Positions 1 through 13,595 of a stretch of DNA of 64,000 bases are shown here, in pieces. The stretch comes from Branchipolynoe longqiensis (Eukaryota > Annelida > Polychaeta > Phyllodocida > Polynoidae), in contig CM059191.1 in NCBI GenBank assembly GCA_030323885.1, forward strand, positions 104,332,292 to 104,396,291, read 5' to 3'. Numbering within the stretch: position 1 is the first letter of the stretch; every line of letters begins with the position of its first letter. Position numbers and translations under genes: made by a program. The notes beneath the pieces were generated by a model. That model did not search any database and was not told where the DNA came from. It saw only the letters and a program-made list of their open reading frames with translations.

Positions 1-827
1 AGGATGCCAATCGCTAGCGCAATATAGAGTTTTATTTTTGTTTAACCACAAACATGTAGTAAGGTAACTGTATGGCTTCCCCAAGCGGTGATCTTCCAGC
101 CGAGCAACCAATGTCACGTTAAATTAAAGTTCATACTTATGCTAAATACATTGTTACACCAGATCGGCAATTGAAATCTGTTGGCCCAGTTTGATGTTTC
201 CATGCAGACTTGTTGTTTATGTATGTGTAATGTCTGATCTCTTTTCCTTGACTTCTTTAAGCTATTGGTAAGCTTCTTTTTTTAAGCTATTTTTTTAATT
301 TACAATTGTTATGAATAAAAATCTTGCTGCGAGGATCTATTTATAACATTAATTTGTAGTCAATTAAACTGCTTTATTTTTTTCTGTAAAAGAAATGCTG
401 AGATAACAAAATCTTTTTTTTTAATTGTGTGACTAACAGTGACATTCTAAATTACATCTACATTCAAACTATTCAACTCCTTCCTTTCGAAAGTAGTGAA
501 GGTGAAAAGGACAAGATAGTTTGTTGTGACGCCGTCCTGATATTACCTTAGATGTTGCTAGGACGTAAAACAACAAACAAACAAAAAACTTTGGGGGCGG
601 CATGGGGCCGCAGGTTCTACGTGCTTACAGACCTGGTGTGCCTGTAATTGTATTGCATTTCTAGAAATATTTTCCTGAAAATTTGTAGATCACATCAGAA
701 ATACAGTGCTACCAGAGTGTAGGTGCATTCAGGTGCATGAAACCCGCCTTGGCACCCGGATGCTGCCGCCTCTTTTAGCCGAAGTGATGCGTTACGTGTT
801 ACTTACGCGCTCTGATTGCTGTTCTAG
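1..827 (+). other. HERC2 intron, left edge
   Basis: This is non-coding AT-rich intron sequence leading to the ttctag acceptor at 822-827. The only item I recognise is a SINE-A 3' tail (about 525-590, 'gatgttgctaggacgtaaaac' followed by a CAAA-type run). No exon is evident upstream within the window. Confidence 0.7.
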
Positions 828-923
828 GTGAGGTCTACACCTGGGGAGACAACGACGAGGGCCAGCTGGGAGACGGCACCACGAATGCCATTCCGCGCCC
901 TCGCCTTGTGGCTGCTCTTCAGG
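828..923 (+). CDS. HERC2: HERC2 exon A: last RCC1-like repeat
   Basis: The acceptor is ttctag and the donor G|GTAAGA. The exon reads [20 protein letters not shown] and then [10 protein letters not shown], the blade signature of an RCC1 repeat (Gly-Gln-Leu-Gly). It starts with two bases that complete a codon from an upstream exon outside the window and ends in phase 1. The 3.8-kb intron that follows holds a ~90-bp satellite, a pogo-like MITE and two SINEs. Confidence 0.95.
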
Positions 924-3900
924 GTAAGAAGCCGCTTCTATAGCCACTGAACAATACAACTCGCTGAACGTTAGTGAGTAGGAACACGCTGAATGGCCAC
1001 TTCTAGGTCAATGTGCCCTGGTTAGTGAGTAGCCATCGAACAATGCAACTCGCTGAGAGTTAATACGTAGGAACACGCTGAATGGCCACTTCTAGGTCAG
1101 TGTGCCCTGGTTTGTTAGTAGCCACCGAACAATGCAACTCGCTGAGAGTTAATACGTAGGAACACGTTGAATGGCCTCTTCTAGGTCAATGTGCCCTGGT
1201 TAGTGACGTAGCCACCGAACAATGCGACTCGCTGAGAGTTAATATGTAGGAACACGCTGAATGGCCTCTTCTAGGTCAGTGTGCCCTAGTTTGTTAGTAG
1301 CCATCGAACAATGCAACTCGCTGAGAGTTAATGAGTAGGAACACGCTTATAGAAACACGGATGCTCTGCCGCTGTGAGCACCCCATGAGACTACAAAACT
1401 CTCCCCTTCATATCACCTGTGATGCCTTTAGCCTAATCAAACCAACTCATGAATCAGTACTGAAAAGAGGAAGGAAAACTAGTCACACAAATGAACAGTG
1501 AATAAGTTGTGCTTTATTTGGCAGCAACTACTGTCCATTCCCCTACATGTGACCTAGCACCGTCACTCCTCACCTTCTGTCCACACTAGTTCTCATTACC
1601 ACTTAGCCTGTATACTGAAAGCAGTGCCCACAGCCCATGGGACAGGAGTCCTATGGCTGTGGATACACTCAATTTGAATAGGTGAATTTAGGTAGCATCA
1701 GATAGAGTGTCTGGGGTTCCTGCTCAAAGGTATGTGTGCTTCACTCAAGAGCCAGGACTAGAGTGCCGGTGTCCAGGATGCCTGGAGCATCGATCCTTCA
1801 TTTACATAAAATGCGGTGCATCTCCTAGATTTAATGTGGTCAGTTAGTCAAGGCAGCGTAGGTGACTGAGCAGTCCCACCGTCAGCCACTCAGGTGGCCC
1901 CACAGCTGGGGTGGGAGCCAACCCCCCAGTGGAGGTGGCTACCACCCAACTCAGCTGCAGGTGCCGCCCTGAGTGTATATGCAAATGAGGCTGAGGTTGG
2001 GCCTCCCTTATGGACACAGGGGTGAACCAGCAGTTGGATACAGTTACATTCATATATATATATCCATATATATAGACCAAGAACGTCCCTTCCCTGGTGA
2101 TGGTACATGTTTGGAGCCACACATAGGAAATTTCCACCCCTTGGCAGTTTTCCCTTAGAACACTGCCCCTCCTTCCACCGCAGTGGCACATGCTAGGACT
2201 CACCAGGGAACCTTTCCATCACCTTGAACTGTTTTCTATATAACACAGCTCCTTCTTAATCTTAGGCAGCATGCATGAACATATATTTCACATAGTCTAT
2301 TCTCATATCATACTGTGAGTAGGCATCATTGCTTTTTAGTTTACATAACCTTGTCCCCCTCTGTCATGCAATAATAAAGATGCTCCCTGCCACCATATAA
2401 TTCTAAACCGAAAATCCGTATATTTTTACACGCTGAATGGCCACTTCTAAGTCAATGTGCCCTGGTTACTGATGTAGCCACCGAACAATGCAACTCGCTG
2501 AGAGTTAATACGTAGGAACACGCTGAATGGCCACTTCTAGGTCAGTGTGCCCTAGTTTGTTGGTAGCCATCGAACAATGCAACTTTCTGAGAGTTACTAT
2601 GTAGGAACATGCTGAATCGCCACTTCTAGGTCAGTGTGCCCTAGTTTGTTAGTAGCCATCGAACAATGCAACTCGCTGTGAGTTAAGTAGCAACACGCTG
2701 AATGGCCTCTTCTAGGTCAGTGTGCCCTGGTTTGTTAGTAGCCACCGAACAATGCAACTCGTTGAGAGTTAATACGTAGGAACACGCTGAATGGCCACTT
2801 CTAGGTCAATGTGCCCTAGTTTGTTAGTAGCCATCGAACAATGCAACTCGCTGAGAGTTAATACGTAGGAAGACGCTGATTGGCCTCTTCTAGGTCAGTG
2901 TGCCCTGGTTAGTGAGTAGCCACCGAACAATGCAACTCGCTGAACGTTAATGAGTAGGAACACGCTGAATGGCCACTTCTAGGTCAATGTGCCTTGGTTA
3001 GTGAGTAGCCACCGAACAATGCAACTCACTGAGAGTTAATACGTAGGAACACGCTGAATGGCCACTTCTAGGTCAATGTACCCTGGTTAGTGAGTAGCCA
3101 TCGAACAATGCAACTCGCTGAGAGTTAATACGTAGGAACACGCTGAATGGCCACTTCTAGGTCAGTGTGCTCTAGTTAGTGATGTATCCACCAAACAATG
3201 CAACTTGCCGTGTGAGTTAATACGTAGGAACACGCTGAATGGCCACTTCTAGGTCAGTGTGCTCTAGTTAGTGATGTAGCCACCAAACAATGCAACTAGC
3301 CGTGTCAGTTAATACGTAGCAACACGCTGAATGGCCACTTCTAGGTCAATGTGCTCTAGTTAGTGATGTAGCCACCGAACAATGCAACTAGCTGAGAGTT
3401 AATACGTAGGAACATGCTGAATGGCCACTTCTAGGTCAGTGTGCTCTAGTTAGTGATGTAGCCACCAAACAATGCAACTAGCCGTGTGAGTTAATACATA
3501 GGAGTGTATTGAATGAGTATCTCTCGAGTCATTGTGTCCTAGTTACTGAATGATCCAACTTGCTGACTGGATGTGATGGCCGAATTGTTAAGAGCTCTGG
3601 CTGGCTTCCCATGTAGATAGTCGTGAGTTCAAACCCCGACTAAGTCAAAGCAATGAATTAGAAAATGTATACTTGTCGTTATTTAGCCTGGCGCTCAACA
3701 TTAATAAGATAGGGCAAGGACTGGTTTGCTCAGTGGCAGGATAATAGATGGGATATCGGGTCATGGTCTTCTAGTGGGGGGCAGCACTATAAAGTCATCA
3801 TGACTGCACTGTTACCTGTCGGTACCAATCCTGATCTGACCTTAGATGGTGCTAGGAATTTAAGCCCAAACAAGCAACAAACAAAACAATCCAACTTGCT

Positions 3901-6900
3901 GTAAAGGTTAATAAGTAGGAAAGCATTGAGTAAGTCACTTCTGGGTCAGTGCGTTCTAGTTAGAGATCAATCTACAGTAAAACCTCTCTAAATCGACCGA
4001 CCATGGGACCGACTTTAAATGGCCCATTTAGGGAGGCAGTCAGTTTAGGGAGTTTTTTTTATTATTACAACGGTTTTGTTTGGACGATCGCTTGGGACCC
4101 AAATAAAGCGATCGATATAGGGAAGTGGTCGATCTGTGGAGGTGGTCGGTGACAGAGGTTTTACTGTAGCTGTGAAAGTTAATAAGTAATTCCCACCCTC
4201 TCTCTCAACAGAGGGACCAGGCGTGCTGGCCGAACCGGTAGGGTGCGGGCCTCGCATGTGAGAGATCAGGAGTTCGGTTCCCGGTCGAGTCCAATGACTT
4301 ATCAAATTGATACTTGTCGATTCCTAGCCTGGCGCGCGTCATTAATAGAATAGGTCAAGGACTGGTTAGCTCTGTGTCAGGATAATGTGACTGAGTGGGA
4401 TATCAGGTCATGGTGTGGGGGCCTGGTTTCCCAGTGGGGCAGCACTATAAACCCACCATGAGTGCACCCTGCTACAAGTCAGTACCCATCTTGACATGAC
4501 CTTAGATGTGGCCAGGATGTAAAACTCCAACAACCAACCAACTCAACAGGAATGTGAAGGGTTAAATTAAGTTTGCATCACTCAGTAAAGATCTTATTGC
4601 ATACTTACCCTAAGACTTAATTTAATGCAAGTTGTACTATGTCACTTAACCTTGGGAAGTGGCAGCTTCGTGCTATGTGGGAACTGTTTCGCATTGCATG
4701 TTTCAGGTAAGAAGATTAACCGCGTGGCTTGCGGCTCAGCCCACAGTCTCGCATGGTCTACGAATAAACCCGTTAACGCTGGCCGGCTGCCTGCCGACAT
4801 CCCCATGGAGTATAACCAGCTGCAGGGCATCCCCATTCAGGTGAAGTGGCTCTCTAACGCAACATAACACGCCCCAAAAGCCTGGATTGTGTATTGATCC
4901 TGTTCAAGGCACCATTGTGGTTTTGAAAGAGTACACATAAAATGACACCATTTAAAAGCTTGGGTTTTGTAATTAATCTTGGTTAAGGAACCAATGTAAT
5001 GTAATATATCTGCAACTACAAATAAGCGAACGTGTATAGATATTATAGTTGATCCTGGTCAAGGCACGAATGTGCTTTTGAAGGAGTACACATACAATGA
5101 CACCATTTAAAAGTTTGGGTTTTGTAATTAATCTTGGTTAAGGGAGCCATGTAATGTAATATATCTACAAATAAGCTAATCGTAGTTGATACCGGTCAAG
5201 GCACCAATGTGCTTTAGCGCTAGTACACACAAATTAAACACCAACAAAATATCTCTATTTGGTATTTGATCCTGGTCATGGCACCTGTGCTGTTTTGAAG
5301 GAGCACACATAAAATGACACCATTTAAAAGTCTGGGTTTTGTAATGGGGACCTTTCATGAGCCATTTATCTCGCTATACACTTGGTGGCAGCACCCGTTC
5401 CTGGTCCAAGTCGGCCTTCATGGTTGGATAAAGGGTGTAGGTGTGTGTGTCTGTGTTGGGGGTGTACGTGTGTGGTGAGGGTGATGGTGTGTGGTGGTGG
5501 TTTAGGGATGTGGTGGGGTGTAGGTGTGTGTGTGGTGGGGATGTAGGTATGTGTGGTTGAGGTGTAGGTGTGTAGTGAGGGTGTAGGTGTGTGTGTGGTG
5601 TAGGTGTGTGGTGGGGGGTTAGGGATGTGGTGGGGGTGTGTGGTGGGGGTGTAGGTATGTGTGGTTGAGGTGTAGGTGTGTGTGGTGATGGTGTAGGTGT
5701 GTGGTGGGGGTGTAGGTGTGTGGTGAGGGTTTAGGGTGTGGTGGGTGGGTGGTGGTGTGTGGTGGGGTGTATGTATGTGTGGTTGAGGTGTAGGTGTGTG
5801 TGGTGATGGTGTAGGTGTGTGGTGGGGGTGTAGGTGTGGTGAGGGTTTAGGGGTGTGGTGGTGTGTGGTGGGGGTGTAGGTATGTGTGGTTGAGGTGTAG
5901 GTGTGTTTGGTGAGGGTGTAGGTGTGTGTGTGTGGTGAGGGTGTAGGTGTGTGTGTGTGATGGGGGTGTAGGTGGTGGTGGGGGTGTAAGTGTGTGGTTG
6001 GGGTGTAAGGGTTACTGCGTGTATAGGTGTGTCGTGGGGTGTAGGGGTATAGGTGTGTGTGGTGGGGGTTTAGGGGTGTGGTGGGGGTTTAGGTATGCTA
6101 AAGATTGTGAGGTGCCACTCTGCAAGACACCCCTACACCTCCACCCCAAACCACCTACAGACCCACCACACACACCTACACCTCAACCACACATACCTAC
6201 ACCCCCACCACACACCACATCCATATACCCCCACCACACCATACCAACTCACCACACACCCCTACACCCCCCACCACACACCCCTAAATCAACATACACC
6301 CCCACCACACATACCAAAATCCTCACCACACCCATACACCTCCACAACACACCCACCACACAAATATACGCCCCCACCACACACCCACCATATGCACCTA
6401 CACCCCAACCACACCCACTCACCACACACCCCCACCACACACCCCTAAATCCACACACCCCCACCACACACACCAAAATCCTCACCACACCCCTACACCT
6501 CCACCACACAAACATACGCCCCCACCACTCACCCACCATACACCCCTATACCCCAACCACACACACCCCACACCCCTAAATCCTCACCACACCCCTAAGC
6601 CTCCCCCACACACCCCTACACACCCACCATACACACCTACACCCCTCAACCACCTCTTATGTACACACACTTGATAGTAGAAGGAACTGCTTCTCTCCAA
6701 CCAAAGCATTACAGAGACCGGCATGGTGCACAATCTGACAAGAGAGTTATGCAAACTGAAAGGTCCCCATTAATCTTGATCAGTGAACCAATGTAAGCTA
6801 TAAACGAGAGACCATGTATAGATTGTGTAATTGATAAACATTGTAAACAAGAGAACATATATATATTATATTCTGTAATTAAGCCTGGTGAGGGAACCAA

Positions 6901-9900
6901 TGTGGTTTAGCACTAGTACACACAAATTTACACCATACAAAATATGTGGGCGCCAATAAAAACCGAATATAGTTTCGCACATTTACATACAAAAATCCTC
7001 AAGTGCGAGTGATGTTTCCGGCGTCCTTTAGGGACGGGAAGAGCCGGTGGCGGCGCCACCGGTCATGAGTGAGAGGTAGAGGAGGCAGAATATAAAATAA
7101 TCGGTAATATAATATAGTGGAAGTCATTCCCTTCCATGCCTTTATACTCGCATGATACATTATACATCACATAATAGATGTCTGGATGTTGTTAAATTGA
7201 TCCCCGTCCTGATATGACCTTAGATGTTGCCAGGACGTAAAACCAACAACCAACATGTTATTGATCCTGGTCACTGTACCAACGTGTTTTAACATATCCA
7301 CGCGCGAAGCATAATTCTTACATACATTCACAGGATCCATATAGGACCTGGAAAGTCTGGAAAAGCCTTGAATTTAACCTAGTTTGGGTAATTAGTCTTG
7401 AAAAGCCTTGAATTCCGTTAAGCTGTCCCCCCTAATCTAAATCAGTCCGAAATCGCCATTCGCCATTGTTGTCTTTTCCTGAAATCCAAATGAAAATAGT
7501 CTTGAATTCCCATAAAAAAAAACAGCCTTGAAATAACCTTGAATTCCACATCTTCAGATGTGTACAGACCCTATATTAAACGCATTCTTCTCACAGGTTC
7601 TGAGGAACCGGCTGGTGTTGCTTCACCACTTCTCTGATTTCTTCTGCCCGTCAATCCCAATGTTTGAGCTTGAGCAGAATATGACCGACAAGCCCGCCAC
7701 TGGCGTGCCGATGGGCATCGACTCTCTGCGTGGAGTCCTGGTCTCCTCCGCCAAGGTAAGTGGCCGCAGTACTTGAAGTTGCGTAGTCCAATAAAAGAAC
7801 CGCAAAACACTTGTACCTCAGTCACACTACTGCTTATGACCACTTTGCGACCACAAAAAAGGGGTGGTCGTAAACAAGTCACAAGTTGTCACAAAGTGGT
7901 CCTCAGTAGTCGCCGACCTTCTTGCAACCATTTTGGTTTCAAGGTTGCAGCGACTGCACTAAAAACCTCCTTGCGATCCTAGTCGCAAGGTGTGCGACCA
8001 TTGCTTTGGTCGCAAGGTTGCAAGAAGGTAGCTTCTATGGTCCAAAGTGGTTACTCTGTAGTGGAGTGGTTAGAGTGTCTGACTTTTTTCTAGGTTGGAC
8101 TCCTAATCTGAAGGTCGGTGGTTCGATTCCCCGTGCCCCCACCTCTGCCAATTTGGATTTCCACCGCTGTGTATAACTTACAGCGACATCAAAGGCCAGT
8201 TGCTCTCATACGATGTCTATGTGGTGTGGGAGGTTAAAAAATCACCTGGGTCGGTAAAAGTGTAGACTCAGGCTTTCTATCGACAAACTGTCTAATGGTG
8301 AAAACAAGTCTATTCAGACTTATCCATGATAGGCAGTATAAATTTTTTTTAAACAAAAAAAAAACAAGCTATAGTGTGACTGGGGTTTTATCTAGTGTTC
8401 GACCTACATAGCAAATTTAGGTACTGGTGCACTTATTAAGCATTTGTTGCTTCACAGAAGGGAATAATACAATTTTATTGAACCTGTTACTTACTGGTGA
8501 AGCCTAAGGGATCAGAGTTTTGACAAGCATAATGTAGTCATCAAGGGAATTGTGTAAATAAACGTCACCATGTATGGCTAGAAGACTAGTTCTCCGGTGC
8601 TGACAGATGATGTATTCTAATGAATAAAATATTTTTGAGCAAAGTATAACTATTAACATTGGCCTTACACAAGAAGCTTAATTACTTTAGCACACACCAG
8701 CAGTGTGTTGTACAGAACCCCATATTGCGCATGACACATGACAGCGGCATATGACCGCCTATTCGCTTGGTCCTCACAGGAGGCGGCTTTCCGGAAGGTT
8801 GTCCAGGCAACCATGATCCGTGACCGGCAGCATGGACCTGCCATCGAGATTAACCGCATCCAAGTGAAGCGGTCGCGCAGTAAAGGTGGCCTGGCGGGCC
8901 CGGATGGCATGAAGTCCGTCTTCGGCCAGGTCTGCTCGAAGATGAGCACCTTCGGACCCGACTCCCTCATGCTGCCTCACCGGGTGTGGAAGGTTAAGTT
9001 CATTGGTGAGTCATTTGGGGTTATTTATTCATACAAATCAGATTTGTAACCAGTGGTCCACAACTGGTTCGTCAAAGGATGGGGTATGTGCTGTCCTGTC
9101 TGTGGAAAATTGCATATAAAAGACCCATTGCTGCTTATCGGAAAGAGTAGCCTATGTGGCGGCAGCAGGTTTCCTCCTAAAGAAATATGTTAGAAAGACC
9201 ACATGTTTGACGTCCAATCGCCAATGATAAAAATTAATGCGCTCCAGGGGTGTCATTAAATAAAACAAGCTTTGCTATTTTTACTTTTAGGAATCAGATT
9301 TGTGTCTGGTTTTTGATTTATTAAGAATTGGAGGGGTGGGATAATAAATTGGACATAGGCCCTCCAAACACTGTTACAATAAATTGAAGTTGACACTTAT
9401 ACAAGATACATGGTTACAACAAATCAGCAATTGGTATTTTTCCATAAATAAATGTATGATGCAAGAAGGAGCAGTTGGATAAGGAAGACCATTTGTCTGT
9501 GGTTGACATTTTACCTGCTTATTTAATGGATGTAACAAAACAATAAAAAAACTAAAAAGATGGTTGCAAATGTTTAAATGCCCCAGCAGCCAACAATAGT
9601 TAACAAAACAACTGTAGTAGTCCATACATGGAGCTCCACCACCATGCGGTGACTGCAAGGACTACACCGTCTACTGTCGCAGTTCTGCATCAGGTGGCGA
9701 CATGCAGCCAGTGGGTAGGTCCCCGGGTGGACTGCCTCTACTGCATCCAGATGGCGGCTCCCTCTACCGTGAGAGGTTACCTGTGACCTGTCTGGTCACT
9801 TGGTCTTGTGACGCCGCAGTGGGCGGCGCTACAAAATAAACGGTAGAAGCATACATTCCCGTCTTCTTCATCATTCATCCGTGTGTTTGCAGTGAGAGAG

Positions 9901-12900
9901 ACCCGGGAGGAACCGGCCGTACGCGGCCTATTACACAACCATGGGCCTGCGCACTGCAGATGTTCAATTATCAACTAATATTGTGTGTTTCCCAATTCAC
10001 TGCTTTTGTATTCCTCTGTGTAATGTGATCACGTGGGCCTCCTCTGTTTGCAGGGGAGAGTGTGGACGACTGCGGTGGTGGATACAGCGAATCTATCGCT
10101 GAGGTGTGTGACGAGCTTCAGAACGGTTCTGTACCGCTCCTCATCCAGACCCCGAACGGACGTGACGAGTCGGGAGCCAACCGCGACTGCTTTGTGCTGA
10201 ACCCAACACTCAAGTCCGCACAGCACCAGAACATGTTCCGCTTCTTCGGTAAGCGTCAGTTTTATTTCACCACTAACTTCCATACCGACCGAACGCAGTA
10301 GGCGAGTTGGTAGCGTGCATGCTTCAAGTGCGGAAGGTTAGAAGTTTGAATCCAAGCCGAGTCAAACCAATAACTTACCAAATTTATACTTGTCGCTACC
10401 TAGCATGGCGCTCAGCATGACTAGGATAGGGCAAGGACTGGCTAAGCTCAGTGTCAGGATAATGTGACTGAGTTGAAAATCAGATCATGGTGCTGGTGGC
10501 TTGGTCTCCCAGTGGGGCAGCACTATAATGTCACAATGAGTGCACACTGTCACAACTCGGTACACATCCTGATATGACCTGAGATGTTTCCAGGATGTAA
10601 AACTCAAAAAACAAACTTCAATACCATGAAAAGGGCATTAGCGCATGCGTAGTTACCAATGAGAACAGCGATTCTTATATGGACAGCTAGGTTTTCGCAA
10701 AATGTCGAACATCCCTTTCACACCAACAAAGGGTAACGTGAGCCGAATGCCCCTCATGGGCTTTGCACTGCTAGAGAAGCATGGCACATTTACTGGAAGT
10801 CAGAATCCCGCCTCTTTTTTTTCTCAGAAGGATTTTCATCTCTAAAGGAGTATGATGTCTGTTCCTATACAAAGGGTGTTCGACTGTGTCGACAGGTGAG
10901 CCGACTAAAAGTCCTCACCTTCACTTCTTCCCTCAGGTATCGTCTTGGGAATCGCCATTCGGACAGGCAGCCCATTGAGTCTGAACATAGCGGAGCCCGT
11001 TTGGAAACAGTTAGCGGGAATGCCGCTAGGCGTCAGTGACCTCACCGAGGTTGACAAGGACTATGTCCCAGGTGAGTGCAGAATTAAATTAAAGTATTAT
11101 AATGAGATGGTTTTGAGTTTTCACCATCTTTTAATATGAATATGTTAAGTTGATCGTTATAATCTACTTGACTTTAGTTTGGAGTAACTTTGATTAGAAA
11201 TTGTTAACTTTAGAAATATTTGAAGTGAAAATATGCAAAATAATTTTGGTGTGCACATCGAAATGCTGGACATTAGGCCGCTTGCTTGTAGAAGTGACAT
11301 GTTCTACTAAATTGACTTGTGGGTAAGACACGTGTATAGGGCATGTTTGTCAAGCTTCCATAAGACGTGCATCTAAGACTTATTGGTGCGACATGTACAT
11401 ACATGTGTAAGACATTGTGTAAGAAGTGTGTGCAGACATGGCAATCTGTATTTTTCACCTAAAATCCTGTATGAATCTGTATCACATAATAATTCATATC
11501 CATATGTCCCGCATACCATAAGAAAAACAGGCGAATACAATTACATAATTTTATTACTCAATTATTATATACATCCAACTACATTACATTCACATACAAC
11601 ATTCATCACTGTGGCTGAACATCAACTAAAAACTTTTAACTAATAATCTGTATCAAAATGTAATACTGCCGTATCACTAAAAAGTAGCACCAAAATCCGT
11701 ATCGGATACGGGTAACCTGTATCATGTGGCAGGTCTGTGTGAGACATGTGTAAGACGTGCATGAGACGTGTCAATATTGTAAGACGTGTGTAAGAGGTGT
11801 ATATAAAATGTCATTTACAAAATGAACCAGCTAGCAACAGATGGATATGACATCCACTTGTGTTGGGTGCCTGGCCATGCCGGCATCCAGGGAAACAAAT
11901 GAGCTGATCGGGCTGTGAAGGAGGCTCTGAACTATGATGTTGAACCATGTCTGATACCCCACTCTGATCTGAAACCACTAATAGCCACCCACATCAAATC
12001 CAAATGGCAACATGAGTGGGATGAAAACATTAACAAATTACATGAAATTGAACGGGCTGTGGGAAAACCACCACAGTCTCATGTGGGGGGTCAGCGGGAC
12101 CAAGTGGTCCTTAGCCGCTGCCGTATTGGCCACTCGTGGCTAGCACATGTTTTCCTGCTCAAGGGGGACCCTCCCCCTGAATGTATTGGATGTCAGTCCC
12201 CACTGACAGTCAAGCACATTTTACTAAACTGTGTTGATTTTATGGCACTTCACCAACAATTTTACACTGCAAACAGCATGCGTGACCTTTTTACCAAAGT
12301 TAAACAAGAAGACATTTTAGCTTTTTTGAGGGCAGCTGGTCTGTACCGCCTCATATAGTTCATTAAAACAATTTTTATTTATTTGTTTTTTTATTGAGGC
12401 TGTATTTATACTGTATATAGCATATAAGCCCGGGTACCCAGGCTTGTTTTCAATGCTGGCCAGTTGTAGTGTTGGTGTTATCTTATCACACAGTGGCTGC
12501 TGATAAGGTATTTGATTGCCTGCATTTCAGTAGCAGATAGATAATTGGTTGGTATGGTTAATAGCCTATGTTAGTTTGGTGTTTTTTTTCTTGGCATATA
12601 TGTATTTATTTTTTCTACTCTTATTACTAGACTAGCCTACTCCTATTTATTAATTAATTCTTTTATCAATTTTATTTAATTATATGATTTTGAGCTTTTA
12701 AAAATTCATAAGTGTCTTCTATTGACACATAACTGATTGTATGCTTTTACATTATATGTAAAGGCGATGGTTGAATAAAAAACAAACAATTCTCGCCGTG
12801 AATATGGCCTATGCTGCCGACATGGCGTAAAGAAACCACCAATCAATTAATCATAAAACATGTATGTAAGACATGTGCTTAAAACATGCGTATGGGACAT

Positions 12901-13557
12901 ACATATGTAGTAGTTTGCACTGACCTCTCAGGCAAGTAACCACATAGTCAGGTAGGTGTGGGTAGTGTGTTGATATCAGGCAGCCTAGGTGGTGTAATGG
13001 TTAGCACACTGGCACAGAATGCAAAGAGATGTGGGTTCGAGTCCTGCTCTAGGCGCAATATTTCCCATTTTCATGACCCCCACGACACATATATAAGACA
13101 CGCGTGTTTGTTGGCAGGTTTGATGTGCATCAAAGACATGGATGCTGAAATGCTTCGTTCTGCCGACATGCCGTTCAGCACTCCGAGTGCGGCCAGTCAC
13201 GAGGTGAACCTGACTGCCAAGTACACGCGCATCATCCCCGACAACCGCAACGAGTACGTCCGCCTCGCCCTGCACTACAGGTACACAGTCCGCCACGCGC
13301 TCTCAGTTACCCGAGCCCCAGGCCCGCTTCACCTTTTGTTCATTAAAAATGGCCACTTTTTTCTGTCTAATCGCAATTGTTTATAGATGTGGTCAGTCGG
13401 AGAGGCTGTTGCAGACTGATCATCACGGGTGGTGGAGTCCTGGGCTCCGGATTGTTGTGTGATATGATTGGTTGTTTGGAATGGAGGTGTGTGCTTGAGT
13501 GTGTGTTTATGATTGGTTGGCATCGGGGGAGGGGGTGTAGTGTGTGTGCGTGTGCGG

Positions 13558-13595
<38 letters not shown>

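Noticed and set aside
5947..6579. 210-codon Pro/His/Thr-rich ORF
   Set aside because: It lies across the GT-rich and AC-rich arms of a mobile element; the composition follows from the repeat and there is no start or splice context.
7571..7882. Minus-strand 103-codon ORF over HERC2 exon C
   Set aside because: It is a shadow of the plus-strand coding exon, which matches HERC2 residue by residue.
8043..8120. Possible functional tRNA gene
   Set aside because: It has A- and B-box-like words but no consistent acceptor stem, and it is followed by a SINE body and A-rich tail.
11915..12358. 147-codon ORF as a host gene
   Set aside because: It continues an RNase H domain across a stop and has a zinc knuckle and a repeated 3' UTR; it is a LINE remnant.
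12970..13055. Possible tRNA gene (ggtgtaatggttagcac ... gggttcgagtcc)
   Set aside because: The same sequence recurs with a fixed upstream and downstream body at 33.4 and 33.7 kb, so it is the head of SINE-D.
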